Part shown: positions 43,466-52,778 of the stretch, one piece after another
How positions within the stretch are numbered: position 1 is the first letter of the stretch
Layout of the letters: each line of letters opens with the position of its first letter
Source: Gudongella sp046224405
Lineage (GTDB): Bacteria; Bacillota; Clostridia; Tissierellales; Tissierellaceae
Length of the DNA stretch: 64,000 nt
Reading direction: 5' to 3'
Assembly: GCF_046224405.1 (NCBI RefSeq)
Contig: NZ_JBJXRK010000009.1
Span: 11,272 to 75,271 of the forward strand
Translations under genes and position numbers: made by a program
Notes under the pieces: generated by a model
What the model was told of the DNA's origin: nothing
What the model saw: the letters and a program-made list of their open reading frames with translations, nothing else
The model's database searches: none

Positions 43466-44788
43466 CTAATTCTTTGATTTATGGATATACATCCTCTCAT
43501 CAGATTTTTCAATGCTACTATTCAATTCACTTAAATTGTTGAAATATTCCATACCGAAGTCAAAGTCAATATTATACTTGAATTGAGGCAACAGACGAAA
43601 GCTATCCCTTATTCTTTCAATTATAACACGGGCCTCATCAAGATCACACTCTCTAAGGAGAACTAAAAATTCATCTCCACCATACCTTATTACAAAATCT
43701 TCCTCTCTCAATGCATCCTTCATTGTTTCCACAAGTTTTACAAGTACTCTGTCACCTTCCCTATGCCCATGATTATCATTAATTGACTTGAAATCGGTCA
43801 AATCCATCATAACTGCAACGCCGCTTATATCATTCGTTAAAAGCTTCTCATCTTTCCCATCTAGGAGTACTCTTCTTGTATAAGCTCCAGTAAGAGGGTC
43901 TATTAGATACTTTGACCTGTACATTTCCCTTCCGGATTCCAGGGCTACAATCCTCTCTTTCGCCAATTTTGTTGTAATCAAATTAGAGGCAACTATAAAA
44001 ATTATTCCTATCGCAAAGAAACTCAATAAGTTGGTTGTAGTCATCCTATTTACAGAGTTAAAAAGTACTTTCTTTTCTGCCGGAATGAAGAGATACTCAT
44101 GAGTGCCTGGAATACTTTCAATATGATAAATGGTACTGTTATCCTCAATTATCACATGGGTATCCCCTATATCAACATAACTTGATGATGATAAGATACT
44201 AGTCATTTCTTCATCTGTAACAACGGTACCCTTTAGTCCTTCCATATCCAGTTTAGATATGGTTGGACCTAGATCATAATAAAAAATATCATGACCAACA
44301 ATCTGACCATTGCTAAGAATTGGTGAAATAACTCTCAGTTCATCCTTTTGCAAGTCTATGCTGTAGATTATTTCATTCCCGGATGGAATTTCTTCATCAT
44401 AGGGTTTTGGATTGTTATAAGTAGCAATTATCTTACCATTTGAAACTCGAAAAGCGCTTTTAAGGTTTTCGAGAGTATCAATACCGTCAGTGAATCTGCT
44501 CTGGGAAATTGTCCTCAGCTCATCCAGACTAAGTTCACCGTTTCTGTATCTGTATAGGCTTTCCTTCAGCAGACTCCTGGTGCTAATGCCTTTTGAGCCT
44601 ACCACGCTTTGATTGATTTCCCTTTGCAATATAGTCATTTTGTAATGAGCAGCCATGTGCATATTTTCTACTGTAAGAGACCTTAAGTTGTTTACCATTG
44701 GCAAGTAGACAACTAAATACACTACCAATAGCATGCCCACAATCAACAAAACCAACCAAATCTTGGCATTGTTTAAGAATTCCCTCAT
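43466..44788 (-). CDS. Membrane sensor diguanylate cyclase (GGDEF)
   Basis: About 440 residues. A signal-anchor helix (about 9-30), an extracytoplasmic sensor region to about 230, a second helix (about 240-258), then a GGDEF domain. The active site is RYGGDEF with an inhibitory site RxxD (REED) five residues upstream, so c-di-GMP product inhibition is expected. The sensor type is not recognised with confidence (CHASE4/Cache-like length). ATG three codons inside the longest frame is preferred because AGGGG overlaps the outer TTG. Confidence 0.9.
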   Translation of the reverse strand: MREFLNNAKIWLVLLIVGMLLVVYLVVYLPMVNNLRSLTVENMHMAAHYKMTILQREINQSVVGSKGISTRSLLKESLYRYRNGELSLDELRTISQSRFTDGIDTLENLKSAFRVSNGKIIATYNNPKPYDEEIPSGNEIIYSIDLQKDELRVISPILSNGQIVGHDIFYYDLGPTISKLDMEGLKGTVVTDEEMTSILSSSSYVDIGDTHVIIEDNSTIYHIESIPGTHEYLFIPAEKKVLFNSVNRMTTTNLLSFFAIGIIFIVASNLITTKLAKERIVALESGREMYRSKYLIDPLTGAYTRRVLLDGKDEKLLTNDISGVAVMMDLTDFKSINDNHGHREGDRVLVKLVETMKDALREEDFVIRYGGDEFLVLLRECDLDEARVIIERIRDSFRLLPQFKYNIDFDFGMEYFNNLSELNSSIEKSDERMYIHKSKN

Positions 44789-44806
44789 TTGTACCAATCC
44801 CCTATA

Positions 44807-47284
44807 TCAAAGTTTTTTTAACACTTCCTCAACATTCTCGACACTTAAAGGCTTATTAAACAGATATCCCTGCGCATAATCACATCCAGAATCTTTTAGA
44901 AAGCTTAACTGCCCATCAGTTTCAACACCCTCAGCCACAACACTCATTCCCAGATTATGAGCGAGATCTATAACTGATTTAATGATGAACTCCTTGCCTT
45001 GATCACTACCTATTTCCCAAATAAAATCCTTGTCAAGTTTAATAATGTCAATGGGCAGTTTCTGTAGATACGTCAGTGAAGAAAACCCTGTTCCGAAATC
45101 ATCCAATGCCAGTTTTATCCCTAAATCATGAATCTGTCTCAAAGACCTTAGACTGACTTCCATATCGGATATTATTGCGGTTTCTGTGATTTCAAAGATT
45201 ATCCTCCCATAACTCTGACAGTCAGTTATATATTTGTGTATTCTATCTATCCATTCACTTCTTCCAAGCATTTTCCCTGAAATATTAATTGAGATGGTTA
45301 CATTCTCATAGCCCTTCCGATCCCATTCCTTCCCTTGTCTACATGCAGTATCAATGACCCATTCCTCTATTTTGTCAATTTGTCCTGTCTCCTCAGAAAA
45401 TGGTATGAAGTCAATGGGAGGAACATTACCCCTGACAGGATGATTCCACCTTATCAAGGCTTCCACTCCAACAAAGTTTCCAGTTGAGAGACTAAACTGT
45501 GGTTGATAATACAACTCAAACTCATTTCTTTCCAAAGCAAATCTTAAATCATTGGTCAATTGAATATGATTCCAGGCCCTTTCTCTCATCTCCCTGTCAT
45601 ATACAATAAAAATGTTCTTACCTTCCTCCTTCGCGTATGATAGCGCTGTATCAGCATTTTGCATCAGCTGTTCATAGCTTCGTCCATGTATGGGATAAAC
45701 TGCAATTCCTGCACTTGCAGATATATGAAAGGGTTGCTCCTTATAGTACCAGGGAATCCGTACCTTTTCCATTAGAGCATTGACTTTTGAATTCAAGCTG
45801 TCATCAGATATGTTTTCAACCAGCATTACAAACTCATCTCCACCGAATCTGTATACCCTATCTTCTGATCCCACTATCTCAACCATTGAATATCCAACAT
45901 GCCTAAGCAGTTCATCACCGGCAGCATGTCCCATTGTGTCATTGACCAGTTTAAAATTATCAATGTCCACATAAACCAAAGCGAAAGTTTCGCTACTATC
46001 TTGGTTATTCAAGATCATGTTCACAGTATCTTCTTTGAATTTCTCTCTGTTGGACATTTCGGTAAGAGGATCAAAATATGCAAGTCTTTCAAGCTTCTCC
46101 TCCATTTCCTTTCTATCGCTGATATCCACTCCCACGAAAACTAAACCATCAATCTCACCATTCATGTCATTAAGAAAGCTATTACTCCACAAAATAGTCT
46201 TGATTTCACCTGTCTTGGTTGCCATCTTAGTTTCAATATTTCTCATAGCCTTACCTTGGAATACTTTCTCGAGATGTATGTCCAACTCACTTTTTTCCTG
46301 CTCATCAATAAAAATTTGATATGCATCCTTGCCTACTATTTCATCTTCTTTGTATCCAAGCAAAATTTCACCAAAACTGTTTATCTTTGTAACGATTCCC
46401 ATCCTGTTGCATACAAGTATCCCTATTGGGGCTTCCTTTGATATGCTTTCTATAAGCTCTTTTTCCTGGTGTAGGTTTTCCTTCAATAGCATCTGTTCTG
46501 TTAAATCTGTATGGGAACCAGCCAATCTTAAAGGTTCTCCATTTTCTCCTCTGATTATCTTTCCTCTGCTTAAAATCCACCTGTAGTCTCCTGAGGAAGT
46601 TCTAATCCTGAATATATTTTCATATATGTTTTTCCCTTGACTGATATATTCCTCAAGCCTGTGTTTTCCTTCCGGAAGGTCCTCTGGATGAACATAGCTT
46701 TGCCATTTCTCCATGGTATCGACTAAGTTCTGCTCCTCTACAGTGTATCCAAAATTCTTTTTAGTCATTATTGATGTATTGTAATGATCATTTCTGATGT
46801 CCCAACTCCAAACTCCATCATTGGCTCCTTGAATCGACAGGTCATACTTAAGCTGGCTCTCCTCAAGTGCGTTCTTGTAATACTCCAGCTGATCAAACCT
46901 CTTCTGTAGTTGTTCCTTTGCTTCATGAAGTTCCTTGTGTGAAACATCCAGTTTTGTATATCCTTTATACAGTTCGTCAGTTGAATTCTTGAACAGCTCC
47001 ATTCTATTCTTCACTATAAAGTAGAATATCAGGCCTGAAAAAAAGACATAAAACCATCCCTTGTATGTTTGCATCTTGCCATACAGGTCTATGTCACCGG
47101 TAATAAACATCAAAACCCTATCGGAAAACAGTATCCACAACGATCCTACTAAAACATAGATAATGATAAGTCTAAGGCTCTCATATGTGGGCTTTATACT
47201 TGTCTTGAGAGTATAATAGTACTCAAGTCTCTCTTTTAGGTTTTTTGATGATTCATCTTTTGAAGCATTGTTTCTAGAATCCAT
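44807..47284 (-). CDS. Membrane PAS-PAS-GGDEF-EAL protein
   Basis: 825 residues from the ATG with GGAGG five bases before it. Two membrane helices (about 37-58 and 72-92), a coiled coil, two PAS/PAC units (about 140-265 and 275-395, with RLAGSHTDLTEQ and GLVFVGVDISDRKEMEE), a GGDEF domain with RFGGDEF (near 475) and an EAL domain with VEALIRWNHP (near 620) and DDFGTGFSS (near 740). The RxxD inhibitory site is absent (GSED at that place). EAL catalytic residues look intact, so phosphodiesterase activity on c-di-GMP is plausible. Pairs with the adjacent cyclase. Confidence 0.92.
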   Translation of the reverse strand: MDSRNNASKDESSKNLKERLEYYYTLKTSIKPTYESLRLIIIYVLVGSLWILFSDRVLMFITGDIDLYGKMQTYKGWFYVFFSGLIFYFIVKNRMELFKNSTDELYKGYTKLDVSHKELHEAKEQLQKRFDQLEYYKNALEESQLKYDLSIQGANDGVWSWDIRNDHYNTSIMTKKNFGYTVEEQNLVDTMEKWQSYVHPEDLPEGKHRLEEYISQGKNIYENIFRIRTSSGDYRWILSRGKIIRGENGEPLRLAGSHTDLTEQMLLKENLHQEKELIESISKEAPIGILVCNRMGIVTKINSFGEILLGYKEDEIVGKDAYQIFIDEQEKSELDIHLEKVFQGKAMRNIETKMATKTGEIKTILWSNSFLNDMNGEIDGLVFVGVDISDRKEMEEKLERLAYFDPLTEMSNREKFKEDTVNMILNNQDSSETFALVYVDIDNFKLVNDTMGHAAGDELLRHVGYSMVEIVGSEDRVYRFGGDEFVMLVENISDDSLNSKVNALMEKVRIPWYYKEQPFHISASAGIAVYPIHGRSYEQLMQNADTALSYAKEEGKNIFIVYDREMRERAWNHIQLTNDLRFALERNEFELYYQPQFSLSTGNFVGVEALIRWNHPVRGNVPPIDFIPFSEETGQIDKIEEWVIDTACRQGKEWDRKGYENVTISINISGKMLGRSEWIDRIHKYITDCQSYGRIIFEITETAIISDMEVSLRSLRQIHDLGIKLALDDFGTGFSSLTYLQKLPIDIIKLDKDFIWEIGSDQGKEFIIKSVIDLAHNLGMSVVAEGVETDGQLSFLKDSGCDYAQGYLFNKPLSVENVEEVLKKL

Positions 47285-47370
47285 GGGTGCCTCCATAAAA
47301 TATCTTTCGCTACTTATACCCACATCATACTATCAATCACATTTATTGGCTGTTCATTGAATTATTTATT

Positions 47371-48252
47371 TCAATCTAGTAATATCTCCACAAATTTCTC
47401 TGCTGCAGGTGACATGCTTACATCCTTGAGATGGCATATGCCTATACTTCTTCCAGGAATTTCAATGTTGGTTCTAATTTCAAACACATCTTCATTTTCT
47501 ATGTAGATACCTGAGTATTCCTTTACCACAAAGGCTATTCCCAGCCCGATTCTTGCCAATTCCAGCAATAAATCATGTGATCCCAGCTCAATTTCAGGTG
47601 AGATGCTGATACCTTGTGAATTAAGGTATCCCTCAACATATTCTCTTGATTTTGACCTGTTATCCAACATAATAAAAGGTACATTCTGCAAATCCTCAAA
47701 ATCTAAAGTTTTATCCTTGAGGAAAGAAAATTCCTTGCCTGCAACTAGTATATCCTGAATTTGGGAGGTAGGTACAATCTCAATGCTGTTGTCTCCTATG
47801 GGCAGGTTAAGTACAGCAATATCTATCTCTCCTGATTTCAGGAGGGCAGTAAGCTCCATTGTAGTTCTGTTAATTATCCTAATTTTTAACTGAGGATAGA
47901 TCTTGATAAATTTTTCAAGATAATCAATCAGGTAATACCTTGCTATGGTATCTCCAACTCCTATTCTCAGCTCTCCTTCATATAGATTCTTGCTGTCGTT
48001 AAGTCGTTTTTCACCTTTTTCAATCAGATTAATCCCAGCATTTACATACTCAAATAGCAATTCTCCCTCCTTGGTTAACACTACACCTTTTGGTGTCCTT
48101 GTAAAGAGCCTGACCTTCAAATCATTCTCAAGTTGGGTGATTATCTGGCTTACTGCCGGTTGACTTATGAAAAGCTTTCCTGCAGCCTTTGATAGGCTCT
48201 TCTCCAATGCAACCTGATTGAATATTCGATAGGGATCCAGCTTGGTCTTCAT
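47371..48252 (-). CDS. LysR family transcription regulator
   Basis: 293 residues. N-terminal winged helix with FNQVALEKSLSKAAGKLFISQPAVSQ (split: LSKAAGKLFISQPAVSQIITQ is the helix-turn-helix, about 18-38) and a LysR substrate-binding domain from 90. It is divergent from the F420-ligase-like gene across 112 bases of AT-rich DNA, the classic layout in which a LysR protein controls its neighbour. The ligand is unknown. Confidence 0.92.
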   Translation of the reverse strand: MKTKLDPYRIFNQVALEKSLSKAAGKLFISQPAVSQIITQLENDLKVRLFTRTPKGVVLTKEGELLFEYVNAGINLIEKGEKRLNDSKNLYEGELRIGVGDTIARYYLIDYLEKFIKIYPQLKIRIINRTTMELTALLKSGEIDIAVLNLPIGDNSIEIVPTSQIQDILVAGKEFSFLKDKTLDFEDLQNVPFIMLDNRSKSREYVEGYLNSQGISISPEIELGSHDLLLELARIGLGIAFVVKEYSGIYIENEDVFEIRTNIEIPGRSIGICHLKDVSMSPAAEKFVEILLD

Positions 48253-48364
48253 ATAACTCCTCCTTATAACCCATATATTTATTATTTATTTTACTTATAT
48301 CATAAAATAAAATATACTTTTAGTAAAGTGACAAATAACCTATGAACTAAAGGAGAGATGCTTT

Positions 48365-49555
48365 GTGGAAAGAATGGTAGGTACTGTAGTCAGAGGACTG
48401 AGAGCACCCATTATAAAGGAAGGCGACGACATAGCAAAGATTGTAGTTGATACAGTGACAAATGCCGCATCAACTGAAGGCTATGAAATACAGGATAAAG
48501 ACATTGTAACTATAACTGAATCCATAGTTGCAAGAGCACAGGGAAACTACGCTTCAATAGATTCAATCGCAGAGGATGTTGTCAATAAATTTGGAAATAG
48601 TGAATTTGGTGTGATATTCCCTATCCTCAGTCGAAACAGATTTGCAGTTATTCTTAGGGGATTGGCAAAGAGGGCAAAAAAAATATTTCTTATGCTTAGC
48701 TACCCATCAGATGAAGTAGGCAACCATCTTGTGGATATGGACCTTGTGGATGTGAAGGGTGTCAACCCTTGGACGGATGTATTGACTGAAAAACAATTCA
48801 GGGATTACTTTGGTTATATCAATCACCCATTTACAGGGGTTGATTATATAGAGTATTATAAATCCATCATGGATGAGTATGAAATCGATTATGAAATAAT
48901 CTTCTCCAACAATCCCCTGACTATTCTGGATTATACTAAGAATGTCATAGCATGTGACATTCACACAAGGTTCAGAACCAAGGGTCTTCTGAAGAAATAC
49001 GGTGGACAAAAAATCTATGGACTTGACGATATTCTAAATGTTCCACTTGATGGAAATGGTTATAATCAGGAATATGGATTGTTGGGATCCAACAAATCCT
49101 CAGAGGATAGAATCAAGCTTTTCCCGAGGGATGGACAGCCAATTGTTGAAAGAATTCAAAGGGAAATCAAAGAAATGACCGGCAAAACCATAGAGGTCAT
49201 GATTTATGGTGACGGTGCTTTCAAGGATCCTGTGGGGAAGATATGGGAACTTGCTGATCCTGTGGTATCTCCAGCATACACTAAAGGTCTTGAGGGTACA
49301 CCTTCAGAGGTTAAGCTTAAGTATCTTGCTGACAATGATTTTGGCCATCTTGAAGGAGATCCACTTAAAAGGGCAATCTCGGAATATATCAGAAACAAGG
49401 ACGAATCCCTTGTTGGGGAAATGGTTTCCCAAGGTACTACACCAAGAAGGCTTACAGACCTTATCGGATCCCTTTCTGACCTAACATCAGGAAGTGGTGA
49501 CAAGGGTACCCCAATAATTTATATTCAAGGGTATTTTGATAGCTACATTAAATAA
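48365..49555 (+). CDS. Coenzyme F420-0:L-glutamate ligase-like protein
   Basis: 396 residues, similar in motifs to CofE: TVVRGLRAPIIKEGDDIAKI is split as TVVRGLRAPI and KEGDDIAKIV (about 6-25), DIVTITESIVARAQGNY (near 45-61), and late VMIYGDGAFKDPVGKIWELA (near 280-299). CofE adds glutamate to F420-0, but this long clostridial branch occurs in organisms without the rest of the F420 pathway and may glutamylate another acid. No other cof gene lies in the window. GTG start after AAAGGAGA. Probably controlled by the divergent LysR protein. Confidence 0.8.
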   Translation: MERMVGTVVRGLRAPIIKEGDDIAKIVVDTVTNAASTEGYEIQDKDIVTITESIVARAQGNYASIDSIAEDVVNKFGNSEFGVIFPILSRNRFAVILRGLAKRAKKIFLMLSYPSDEVGNHLVDMDLVDVKGVNPWTDVLTEKQFRDYFGYINHPFTGVDYIEYYKSIMDEYEIDYEIIFSNNPLTILDYTKNVIACDIHTRFRTKGLLKKYGGQKIYGLDDILNVPLDGNGYNQEYGLLGSNKSSEDRIKLFPRDGQPIVERIQREIKEMTGKTIEVMIYGDGAFKDPVGKIWELADPVVSPAYTKGLEGTPSEVKLKYLADNDFGHLEGDPLKRAISEYIRNKDESLVGEMVSQGTTPRRLTDLIGSLSDLTSGSGDKGTPIIYIQGYFDSYIK

Positions 49556-49567
49556 GGACATGATGAA

Positions 49568-49590
49568 GGCAGCCCGTCGGGCTGCCTATT
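49568..49590 (+). terminator. Terminator after the F420-ligase-like gene
   Basis: GGCAGCCCGTCGGGCTGCC followed by TATTTTA on the plus strand, between convergent genes. The stem can also form on the other strand but without a T tail. Confidence 0.75.
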
Positions 49591-50014
49591 TTACTACCAA
49601 TACTGATTTGTTGGCATAATTGAGGACTTTGTTGGACACACTTCCAAGCAATGACCTGGCCTGAATGTTTGTACCTCTTCTTCCCATTACAATCAGGTCA
49701 TAGTTTTCATCCTCGGCAATATCAATTATTGTTTCAGCAACTTCTCCATTTCTAAGAAGTGTGTTGATTTTCCCTGGATAATCCTCCAACAGCTTCTTGG
49801 ATTCCTCCAATATCTTCTTTCCTTTTTCTATGTTTTTCTTGCTCAGTTCAGAAGTATAATCCTGTTCTATTATATAAGGATTGTCCCTTTGGCTATTTAC
49901 TACAGTTAAGATAAGTATTTCACTGTCGTTCAGCATCCCGATCTCTTTGGCTTTATTCAGGGCCTTCACTGAATCTTCCGATCCATCGACAGGTACCAAT
50001 ATTCTTTTCATCAT
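49586..50014 (-). CDS. Universal stress protein (UspA family)
   Basis: 142-residue alpha/beta ATP-binding protein. N-terminal RILVPVDGSEDSVKALNKA and the ATP motif VMGRRGTNIQARSLLGSVS (about 111-129), the G-x2-G-x9-G-S/T pattern, are present. The C-terminal KSVLVVK is typical. Stress-associated, precise role unknown. Convergent with the F420-ligase-like gene. Confidence 0.92.
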   Translation of the reverse strand: MMKRILVPVDGSEDSVKALNKAKEIGMLNDSEILILTVVNSQRDNPYIIEQDYTSELSKKNIEKGKKILEESKKLLEDYPGKINTLLRNGEVAETIIDIAEDENYDLIVMGRRGTNIQARSLLGSVSNKVLNYANKSVLVVK

Positions 50015-50104
50015 AAGCTCCCCCTGTTTATTTTATTTTGTTCCCTTATCATATACCCCCATAATCCTATTAATATAACATTTAACTGATTAATTTACAT
50101 TAAT

Positions 50105-50131
50105 GACCCAGTGTATTAAATACACTGGGTC
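50105..50131 (-). terminator. Terminator of the M20 peptidase/symporter transcript
   Basis: GACCCAGTGTATT-a-AATACACTGGGTC, perfect 13-bp arms, 7 bases after the M20 stop, followed on the minus strand by ATTAATGTAAATT. Confidence 0.75.
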
Positions 50132-50137
50132 TCTTGA

Positions 50138-51337
50138 TTACTTTACCAGATTCTTTTCAAGGAATCTGTATATGACTTCTGCAGTCTGGACCACACTGCT
50201 TAGATTGACATATTCATCGGCAGTGTGATAATTTTCTCCACTGGGTCCAAACACGAATGTAGGTATACCAGCTCTTGTACCAAGGTAATTGAAGTCTCCA
50301 ATGCTTGAAAAATACTCAATTTCTCCTGGCGAGCCGGTCACTTCTTCTATGCTCTCCCTCAGTATAACTGTATATGGATTGTCCTCCTCAACTATATAAG
50401 GGTCAAATCCACCATTCAGTGAATGAGGTGAATCCCGAAACTTGACATTAATTTCAGCCTGGATTCCTGCTCTCTTGGCAGCGTCCATAACCTCTTGCAC
50501 CAGATATTCCCTGGATTCTCCCCTAACAACGTGTCTGAAGACCGTAAAAACAGCTTTTTCCGCTACACTGCATGCAGCACCACCGCCATTGATTCCTATG
50601 ATGCATATGTCTCCATGTCCAAGCTTGTCATCCTTTAGAGTATCTGTTTGCTTCAGCTCCATAATCAGTCTTGAAGCCTCCACAATGGCACTTAAGCCTT
50701 TTTCTGGATTAGCGGCATGAGCTGCCTTCCCTTTAAGGAGAACTGAGTAATTCCAGCCTCCTCTTGCTCCTAGACACACTACTGGAAATGGCTTCCCCAC
50801 AAAACCACTGCTGGGTTCGGGGACAATTGCCGCATCCACATTGTCAGTTATACCATCAAGAATCAATGCATCTGTACCCAATCCATAAGGACCTTCCTCA
50901 TCTGATACTATTGTGTAGACTATCTCTCCAGCAAAGCTGCTGTGATTCTTTTTGAAAGCATCAACAGCCATCATTATGGCTGCAACGCCTGACTTCATGT
51001 CCAGTGCCCCAAGTCCGTAGAGCTTGTCTCCATCCCTTATGGGCTCAGTCGGGTCTGTTGCCCAATCCTGGGTCTTTTCAACAGTATCCACATGACCATT
51101 CAACAGAATCCTTGGACCATCCCGGTCACCTATTAGTCTACCTACCACATTGATTCCATTGTACTTCAAAATCCTATCCTCGGAGTAACGATGATACTGG
51201 GCAGGGATATCCCTGTCATTAAACCATTTCAAAACGTACTCCATGGCTTTGTCTTCCTTTAAATACGGACTATATATGGAGATGAGCTCAGATAAAAGCT
51301 TCTCGAGTTTTTCCTTATCAATGGCACTCTGCATCAT
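50138..51337 (-). CDS. M20 family metallopeptidase (ArgE/DapE-like)
   Basis: 399-residue di-zinc amidohydrolase of the ArgE/DapE/YgeY group. Metal-site motifs ILLNGHVDTVEKTQDW (near 72), YGLGALDMKSGVAAIMMAV (near 107; Asp ligand) and TIVSDEEGPYGLGTDALI (near 143; Glu-Glu), with a late GPSGENYHTADEYVNL (near 368; His ligand). Likely cleaves an N-acyl amino acid or small peptide. It follows the AGCS symporter gene by 20 bases. Confidence 0.9.
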   Translation of the reverse strand: MMQSAIDKEKLEKLLSELISIYSPYLKEDKAMEYVLKWFNDRDIPAQYHRYSEDRILKYNGINVVGRLIGDRDGPRILLNGHVDTVEKTQDWATDPTEPIRDGDKLYGLGALDMKSGVAAIMMAVDAFKKNHSSFAGEIVYTIVSDEEGPYGLGTDALILDGITDNVDAAIVPEPSSGFVGKPFPVVCLGARGGWNYSVLLKGKAAHAANPEKGLSAIVEASRLIMELKQTDTLKDDKLGHGDICIIGINGGGAACSVAEKAVFTVFRHVVRGESREYLVQEVMDAAKRAGIQAEINVKFRDSPHSLNGGFDPYIVEEDNPYTVILRESIEEVTGSPGEIEYFSSIGDFNYLGTRAGIPTFVFGPSGENYHTADEYVNLSSVVQTAEVIYRFLEKNLVK

Positions 51338-51357
51338 ACTCCATTCTCCTTCCTGAT

Positions 51358-52728
51358 TTAAGCTTTACCTATATCCTTAAGATAGTACTCCTTGGAAGTA
51401 AAGAATTCCTTTGTAAGGTCCTTGACCTCTCCATGTAGCATAAATAGTGCGAACATATTTGGGAATATAATCAATGCAAGCATAATGTCCAGGAATATCC
51501 ACAATGTCTGAGCTCCACCAGCTGCTCCAACTACTATGGAAGCAAGGTAAACATATCTCATGACTCTTGAGAATTTTAGACCAAACAGGAACTCAGCCTG
51601 CTTCTCACCATAGAATATAACAACTATAAGTGTTGATACAACGAACAGTAGCAAGGATACAGTTACCAGCAATCCTCCGGCTGCACCGTAGAATTCGGTG
51701 AAGGCTGCTGCTGGTAATCCTGATGGATTGTCCATTGCTCCAGGTCTTGTCCAGATATCAGTTGAAAGTACGACAAATGCGGTGGTAGTACAAATTACAA
51801 GTGTATCTACTATGATTTCAAATAATCCCCAGAATCCCTGTCTTACAGCATGGTCATTGGTCGCTGCCGAGTGGGCCATTGGTGCTGTACCCATACCAGC
51901 CTCGTTTGAGTAAACTCCTCTTGCAACTCCCCATCTTATTGATGCTGCAACTACGGAACCTGCAAATCCACCCACTGCTGACATTGGTGTGAAGGCATTT
52001 CCAATGATTAGAGCAAATACTCTTGGAACTTCAGCTATGTTTACTATAACTATTATCATAGCAGCCAAGAAGTAAGCACCTGCCATAAATGGAACAAGTT
52101 TTTCGGTTGTGCTTGCAATTCTTGTGATTCCTCCAATAACTACCAAACCAACAAGTATAAGAGTTACAACTCCTGTGATGATTGGTGCCAATCCAAATGC
52201 TTCCTGAGCAGAAGCTGCTACAGAGTTTGCCTGAACCATAACACTTGGTACAAGCTCAAGCATTAGCATCAATGCGAAGAATGAGCCAAGCCATGGCATC
52301 TTAAGGCCTTTCTTCATATAGTACATCGGTCCACCAACATACTCGCCTTCCTCATTCTTTTCCCTGTACTTGAATCCAAGTACGATTTCTACGAATTTTG
52401 AACCCATTCCCATAAGGGCCATAACCCACATCCAGAAAATGGCTCCAGGTCCACCAAACATAATTGCTGCAGGTACACCAATTATGTTCGATGCTCCTAC
52501 GGTTGACGCAAGTGCTGCTGTTGCTGCCTGGAACGGTGATACTTCACCCTTCTCAGCCTTGCTAAACATTTTCCCGAACGTCTGCTTGATTATGTACGGG
52601 AAGTAGCGAATCTGAAAGAATCCAAGTCTTGCAGACAATACAAATCCTCCCAGACCAAGTGTGATAAGCATGGGCCATCCCCATACAATACCGGTGATCC
52701 AGTTTACAAAATTAATAATTGCTTCCAT
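51358..52728 (-). CDS. AGCS family sodium:amino acid symporter
   Basis: 456 residues and about 10-11 membrane helices. The alanine/glycine:cation symporter signature GGPMYYMKKGLK (near 132) and YSNEAGMGTAPMAHSAA (near 274) is clear. Imports alanine, glycine or glutamine with sodium. It lies between two M20 peptidase genes, suggesting a peptide/amino-acid uptake and fermentation unit. AGGAGG precedes the ATG. Confidence 0.93.
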   Translation of the reverse strand: MEAIINFVNWITGIVWGWPMLITLGLGGFVLSARLGFFQIRYFPYIIKQTFGKMFSKAEKGEVSPFQAATAALASTVGASNIIGVPAAIMFGGPGAIFWMWVMALMGMGSKFVEIVLGFKYREKNEEGEYVGGPMYYMKKGLKMPWLGSFFALMLMLELVPSVMVQANSVAASAQEAFGLAPIITGVVTLILVGLVVIGGITRIASTTEKLVPFMAGAYFLAAMIIVIVNIAEVPRVFALIIGNAFTPMSAVGGFAGSVVAASIRWGVARGVYSNEAGMGTAPMAHSAATNDHAVRQGFWGLFEIIVDTLVICTTTAFVVLSTDIWTRPGAMDNPSGLPAAAFTEFYGAAGGLLVTVSLLLFVVSTLIVVIFYGEKQAEFLFGLKFSRVMRYVYLASIVVGAAGGAQTLWIFLDIMLALIIFPNMFALFMLHGEVKDLTKEFFTSKEYYLKDIGKA

Positions 52729-52778
52729 ACAATACCTCCTTTGAAGTTTTATATTCTAAATGCCCTATGCATTTAAAA

